Position numbers and translations under genes: made by a program. The notes under the pieces were generated by a model, which saw nothing but the letters and a program-made list of their open reading frames with translations, made no database searches and had not been told where the DNA came from. Shown in pieces: positions 60,035 through 64,000 of a DNA stretch of 64,000 nt (within the stretch, counting starts at the first letter, position 1; every line of letters begins with the position of its first letter). The stretch is from NCBI GenBank assembly GCA_019096065.1, contig JAGUCH010000003.1:9114001-9178000 (forward strand), read 5' to 3'. Source of the DNA: Paracyclopina nana (taxonomy: Eukaryota; Arthropoda; Copepoda; Cyclopoida; Cyclopettidae).

Positions 60035-60159
60035 CTAACCAGAATTTTAGTTTCCGATTCGGGCCTGAATAGTTCCCAAATTGGCAAAATGAGCTTTTCG
60101 GGAGCTTTTCATTGATGAAAACTTCTCGAGTGCTTGGGAACAAATCAGGAACTTTAAGC

Positions 60160-60640
60160 TCAATAACTTTTCAACAATTTCTCAGTGTGAAAAGCTATTG
60201 ACTGCTCGGTAACTATTCAATAGGTTTAGCTCAGTAACTTTTCAATAATGAATATGACTTGACTATTCAAGAACTATTCAGAAACTTTGATTTCAGCAAC
60301 TTTTCAACAATGAATACTTCTTGACTATTCAAGAACTATTCAGTAATGTTCAATTCAACAACTTTTCAATAATGAATACTTTTTGATAATTCAAGAACTA
60401 TTCAAGAACTTTCAATCATCAACTTTTCAACAATAAATTATGCTTAATTTTTCAAGAACTATTCAGTAATGTTCATTTCAGCAACTTTTCAGCAACAAAA
60501 GCTTCTTGACAATTCAAGAACTATGCAAGAGATTATGTTCAGTAGCTTTTCAATAATGAATGAAACTTGAATATTCAATTACAATTCAGGAGTGTTCATG
60601 TCAATAACTTTTCAAGAATGATTTCAGTTCAAGTTCAAAA
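60160..60640 (+). repeat. ~62-bp tandem repeats inside the TIR element
   Basis: AACTTTTCAA-type cores occur near 60168, 60234, 60298, 60360, 60423, 60482, 60543 and 60608, spaced about 60-66 bp apart. Each is followed by an AATGAAT segment and an AACTATTCA segment. Copy 2 (about 62280-62810) shows the same array in reverse orientation. Confidence 0.85.
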
Positions 60641-60759
60641 ACTATTCAGTGACAACTGGACTTAAAAGACATTTCCAAGTACTCTAAAAATTAAAGCTAG
60701 CTCCATCTAGAGTATGTTCTGCACAATATAATAGCTAAAAAAAGCCCAAATCAGAGTGG

Positions 60760-60850
60760 GACATTTGTGGTCTAGAGGCAAGGCGCTGGATTCCAAATCT
60801 GAGGGTCATGGGTTCGAATCCACCATGGGTAAACTTTCTTTCTAGCTTTT
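60760..60850 (+). ncRNA. tRNA-like Pol III unit (Trp-anticodon type), probably degenerate
   Basis: TGGTCTAGAGG (60768-60778) fits the A-box consensus at every fixed position, and GGTTCGAATCC (60811-60821) fits the B box exactly; the 32-bp gap is normal for a tRNA gene. The anticodon arm GGATTCCAAATCT would present CCA. The T stem and acceptor stem do not pair well, so a functional tRNA is unlikely; a tRNA-derived, SINE-like promoter is more probable. T runs follow near 60836-60855. Confidence 0.6.
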
Positions 60851-61234
60851 CTAACTTTCTTTCTTTCACTTAAAATCCATCATAGTCTAAAGAAAGAGAA
60901 AGCTTAATCAAAAAGCTAGAAAGCTCCCCAAAAAATTAATTTTTGACAGGTCCTTGAATATAACTGAAATCAAGTCCTTGAATATTAACTGAAATCAATT
61001 CCTGAAAAGTTCCTGAAAAGTTCCTGAATATTCTGCTGAAAGTGGCCAAGCATATGATATAATCAGGAAGTAATCAACATTGAATTTCAGTTACTTTTCA
61101 TGAGATAATCAATTTCTCAGCAATGAATTCCGTCACGGATTAAACCCCTATTCGCGAAGTATTCAAGATCAAATTTGATATCAAAATGGTCCCGAATATT
61201 AACCGATAATTTCGGCAAAATTCTGGTTGGGCAC

Positions 61235-61717
61235 TGTTCTGGACACTGAAGTGGACATAGTGAAAATTAGTGGGCATGCATTCAAATTAGTAACATTTCC
61301 TGGTGCTACCTATACTGCACACTGTGAGCCCTGTGTGTAACTTTAGCTTGCCCACTGGTTATGAAGCAATAGTAACTGGCAGGGTTGCGCTTATCCCAGT
61401 TGCTGAAGTGATGATGGAAGGGTGCATTGCTAGCCGTGTGTTTCCTGTGGGAGCCCTTGCTCGCGATGACTCTAATGATGAGTTTCCCTGCTAAATTGCA
61501 AACTTATACGATAACCCACTGAAAGTAAGAAAAGGTGAAATCATCAGACAAGTGTTGCGTAATGCTATTGCTCCGACTGCCTATATAGGAGCCATGCAAG
61601 CTGAGCAGTGCAATTTTGTGTCTAAGCCAACCCCTGATAAGGCCCCATCAGTAAGAACCCCTTGTGATTTGGACTTACATGACAGCTTGAGAAAGGACTT
61701 AAAACTTGCGGCCCCTC
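61235..61717 (+). pseudogene. Continuation of the retrotransposon remnant between two TIR elements
   Basis: This segment picks up the plus-strand frame interrupted at 60034. A frame with a stop at 61492-61494 (61303-61494) and the following frame (61552 onward) carry the NPLKVRKGEIIRQVL-type linker motif. It ends where the second TIR element begins. No catalytic domain is present. Confidence 0.6.
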
Positions 61718-62932
61718 CCAACCAGAGTTTTGGACAAAACTTTGGTAAGGATTTGAGAACTAATCGAGAAGAATTGTGTTCTCGAATACCTCTTGAATAG
61801 AGAACTATAGCGTGACGGAAATCAATGCTGAGAATTGTTGAAGTTACCTAAAAGTTATCAAGTTATGTTCTCAAATATTGGTAACTATTCAGCAACTTTT
61901 CAGGAATTGACTTCAGCTAATATTCAAGGACTTGATTTCAGTTATTATTCAAGGACCTGCCAAAAATTAATTTTTTGGGGAGCTTTCTAGCTTTTTGTTT
62001 AAGCTTTCTCTTTCTGTAGATAATGATGGATTTAAAGTGAATGAAAGAAAGTTAGAAAACTAGAAAGAAAGTTTACCCATGGCGAATTTGAACCCACGAA
62101 CCTCAGATTTGAAATCCAGTGCCTTGCCTCTAGACCACAGATGTCTGACTATAATTTGCACTATTTTTAGCAACAATATTGTGTAGAAAATGCTCTAGAT
62201 GGAGCTAGCTTAAATTCTTAGAGTACTTGGATTTTTTTGTAAGTCCAGAAGTCACTGAATAGTTCTTGACTCCTCAAGAAGCATTCATAATTGAAAGGTT
62301 ACTGAAATTAAAAAATCATGAACAGCTCTTAAAATTGTGAAAAAGTATTCACATTGAATAGTTCCCAACCAAAAATTTGTGAATAGTTCTTGAACTATGA
62401 AAAAAAATCATTCTTGAAAAGTTATTGACATCAACATTCCTGAATTGTAATTGAATATTCAATTTTCATTCATTATTGAAAAGTTACTGAACATAAGCTC
62501 TTGAATAGTTCTTGAATTATCAAGAAGCTTTCATTATTGAAAAGTTGCTTATATGAACCTTATTGAATAGTTCTTGAAAAATCAAGCATAATCCATTATT
62601 GAAAAGTTACTGATTGAAAGTTCTTGAATAGTTCTTGAATTATCAAGAAGTATATATTATTGAAAAGTTCCTGAAATAGAAGTTCCTGAATAGTTCTTGA
62701 ATAGTCAAGCAGTATTCATTATAGAAAAGTTACAGAGCAAAAGCTCTTGAATACTTCACGAGCAATCAGTAACTTTTCACACAAAGTACTGGTTGAAAAG
62801 TTATTGACATTTAAGTTCCTGATTTGTTCCCGAGTAGTCAAGAAGTTTTCATGGATGAAAAGCACCCGAAAAGCTCATTTTGCCAATTCGGGAACTATTC
62901 AGAACCGAATCGGTAACTAAAATTCTGGTTGG
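61718..62932 (-). mobile_element. 1.2-kb TIR element, copy 2, inverted relative to copy 1
   Basis: It starts CCAACCAGAGTTTTGG and ends CTAAAATTCTGGTTGG, and aligns along its whole length with the reverse complement of copy 1, including the tandem units and the tRNA-like segment (A box at 62127-62137 on the minus strand). Its B box has decayed (GGTTCAAATTC) and its anticodon position differs. Flanking 4-mers (CCTC and GCTG) do not match, so its target duplication is lost or changed. Confidence 0.82.
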
Positions 62933-63600
62933 GCTGAATGTGCTCACTCTCCTCAGCAGAATGCTTCACTCAAAAAGGTGCCATTCTGTTCCTTGAATCA
63001 ATTGTTCTGTTACAAGCTCAAAAAGAGCACTTCCTTTGCCATTTTCTTCCCTGCACTTCTAAAAAAACGTGTTGATTACTTTTTGTTAGAAGTGCTATTT
63101 TTTCCACAATAGGATGCAGCCTGCACCCAAATCCCAATAGATGGCGTTTGTAAAAGACATCCAAAGCATGTGCATAAAAAAGTAGCCCATTTTTCTTCCT
63201 CTGTGAGGACGTCACAGTCTTCATTTAAGGTGTTAACAAAAACAATTTTTTGTTTTCCATGGAAGTCTAAGCCATGTAAGCAACTAAAACAAAGCTTGTA
63301 ACATTTCTGACTGTTCACAGTAGGGTCACTCCTAATAAAAAAGTTGCACCATTAAAAAGTATGTGAAAATGCACACTATGCCAGTACTTTGATCTAAAAA
63401 GAGTGTTCAAGCAAGAGGTACTTGTCCTTGGAAAGATCAAATAAAGTCCAATGAATAAAGGATATATACTTGTCAAACGTCAATCAGCTGTCAGAACTTG
63501 ACCAGCGCGGTAAAATCGGTAGTAGAGCGTCACAATCGGTAAAATGGGAGCCTTAGCAGGCTTGACTTGATGAACAAAGGCCAAAAGTAGAGGCCCCCCT
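62933..63600. other. Unassigned DNA after the TIR element
   Basis: It contains an 80-codon minus-strand frame (63076-63318) with several Cys and His (CFSCLHG, FLCTCFGC) that I do not recognise; it could be a transposon-derived zinc-binding fragment. The rest shows nothing. The area near 63550-63670 may be beyond the 3' end of the gene at the right edge. Confidence 0.35.
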
Positions 63601-63675
63601 CGTTGGGGAGCAATGGCGGCCTTCAAGGACGAAGAATAGTAGATCTATCTCGTTCAAAGGTAAAACAGCAAGTGA

Positions 63676-63681
63676 TTTATT
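63676..63681 (-). terminator. Poly(A) signal of the right-edge gene
   Basis: AATAAA on the minus strand about 170 bases past the stop codon at 63852-63854. Confidence 0.6.
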
Positions 63682-63851
63682 CGCGGCAAACAAAAGGGAC
63701 GCCAACTCAGCAGCAGCTGTAGCCAGCGTCAGCGCGCAGCGCTTCCCGACAAACCCCCCTCCGGCCTTTGTTTGGGCAAAGGCCGTCAGGTTCGACAAGA
63801 CAAACAAAATTCGACACAGTACATTGACATAATATTCTAACATTGATGAAT

Positions 63852-64000
63852 TCAAGGGCGAACCACGGTCAAAGGCAGGGCTGCCTCTTCAGGGCTAGCG
63901 CCCTTGCCGACGGTCACGACAGTGGCGTAGTTGCCTTCAGGGGTCAACCTCCACGTGAACTGGAGATTGTGGATCAAGGCCACGGCATAGCAGTTGAAGA
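63852..64000 (-). CDS. 3' exon of an unidentified gene (partial)
   Basis: One minus-strand frame is open from the window edge to a TGA at 63852-63854, ending in GASPEEAALPLTVVRP. The other two frames are closed. Codon use is GC-rich at third positions, unlike the flanking repeats, and a poly(A) signal follows, so this looks like a real last exon. The visible ~48 residues (FNCYAVALIHNLQFTW at the edge) suggest beta strands, but I recognise no family. Confidence 0.65.
   Translation of the reverse strand, partial: FNCYAVALIHNLQFTWRLTPEGNYATVVTVGKGASPEEAALPLTVVRP

Larger units (their letters stand above)
60035..61230 (+). mobile_element. 1.2-kb TIR element with tRNA-like promoter, copy 1
   Basis: It starts CTAACCAGAATTTT and ends AAAATTCTGGTTGG, flanked by the 4-bp repeat GCAC (60031-60034 and 61231-61234). 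If the element and one repeat are removed, the retrotransposon reading frame continues across the site, which fixes the boundaries. Inside are about eight ~62-bp tandem units built on AACTTTTCAACAATGAATAC and CAAGAACTATTCAG, then a tRNA-like segment with Pol III boxes (60768-60821), then a pyrimidine-rich TTTCTTTCT tract. There is no protein-coding capacity. Confidence 0.85.

Noticed and set aside
60760-60850. Functional tRNA-Trp gene
   Set aside because: The Pol III boxes are good, but the acceptor and T stems do not pair and the segment is embedded in a repeated mobile element. A tRNA-derived promoter fits better.

Overview
ORGANISM. The window is nuclear DNA of an animal, most likely an arthropod. 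The genes have spliceosomal introns (many 50-250 bp, some kilobases), AATAAA-type poly(A) signals, and clear metazoan orthologues (Van Gogh/VANGL, equilibrative nucleoside transporter, GCC1/GCC88 golgin, ribosomal protein eL28, eIF3k, SENP6/7). The eL28 sequence resembles the arthropod form. I cannot name the species. LAYOUT. (1) 1-12104 is an 82-bp satellite array of roughly 110 monomers. It is interrupted at 2560-4198 by a nest of mobile elements (foldback MITE, a TIR element, an hAT-type MITE and a GC-rich 19-bp minisatellite) and at 10921-12000 by a 1080-bp inverted-repeat element with a 6-bp target duplication. (2) 12152-20231 is a nearly complete two-gene DNA transposon with CACTA-containing ends. 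It carries a tnp2-like transposase (plus strand, one in-frame amber codon) and a divergently transcribed nine-exon accessory protein of 986 aa. (3) 20309-22097 is a near-perfect 1.8-kb palindrome. (4) 22330-27458 is a second copy of the TIR element, split by a 4.6-kb palindrome whose centre is a tandem array of ~189-bp units; one arm alone carries a 297-bp MITE. (5) 27628-31481 (minus) is VANGL, followed by about 11 kb without recognisable coding sequence that may hold its 5' UTR exon and regulatory DNA. (6) 42685-55457 is a compact cluster of conserved genes: ENT (-), GCC1 (+), eL28 (-), eIF3k (+) and SENP6/7 (-). (7) 55458-63600 is repeat-rich: a decayed LTR-retrotransposon gag/protease region holding two inverted copies of a ~1.2-kb element that contains a tRNA-like Pol III promoter and 62-bp tandem repeats. 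(8) 63852-64000 (-) is the 3' end of an unidentified gene. HOW THE PARTS FIT. The conserved genes are housekeeping or general cell-biology genes (planar polarity, nucleoside transport, Golgi tethering, translation, SUMO removal) with no pathway in common. eL28 and eIF3k are divergent around a short CCAAT/CRE-bearing region; eIF3k and SENP6/7 converge with 73 bp between stop codons. The two CACTA genes share a ~440-bp central promoter region, and each encodes a SUMO-interaction-like motif. The exon models were assembled by hand from splice sites and reading-frame phase; coordinates may be off by a base or two. No database searches were run.
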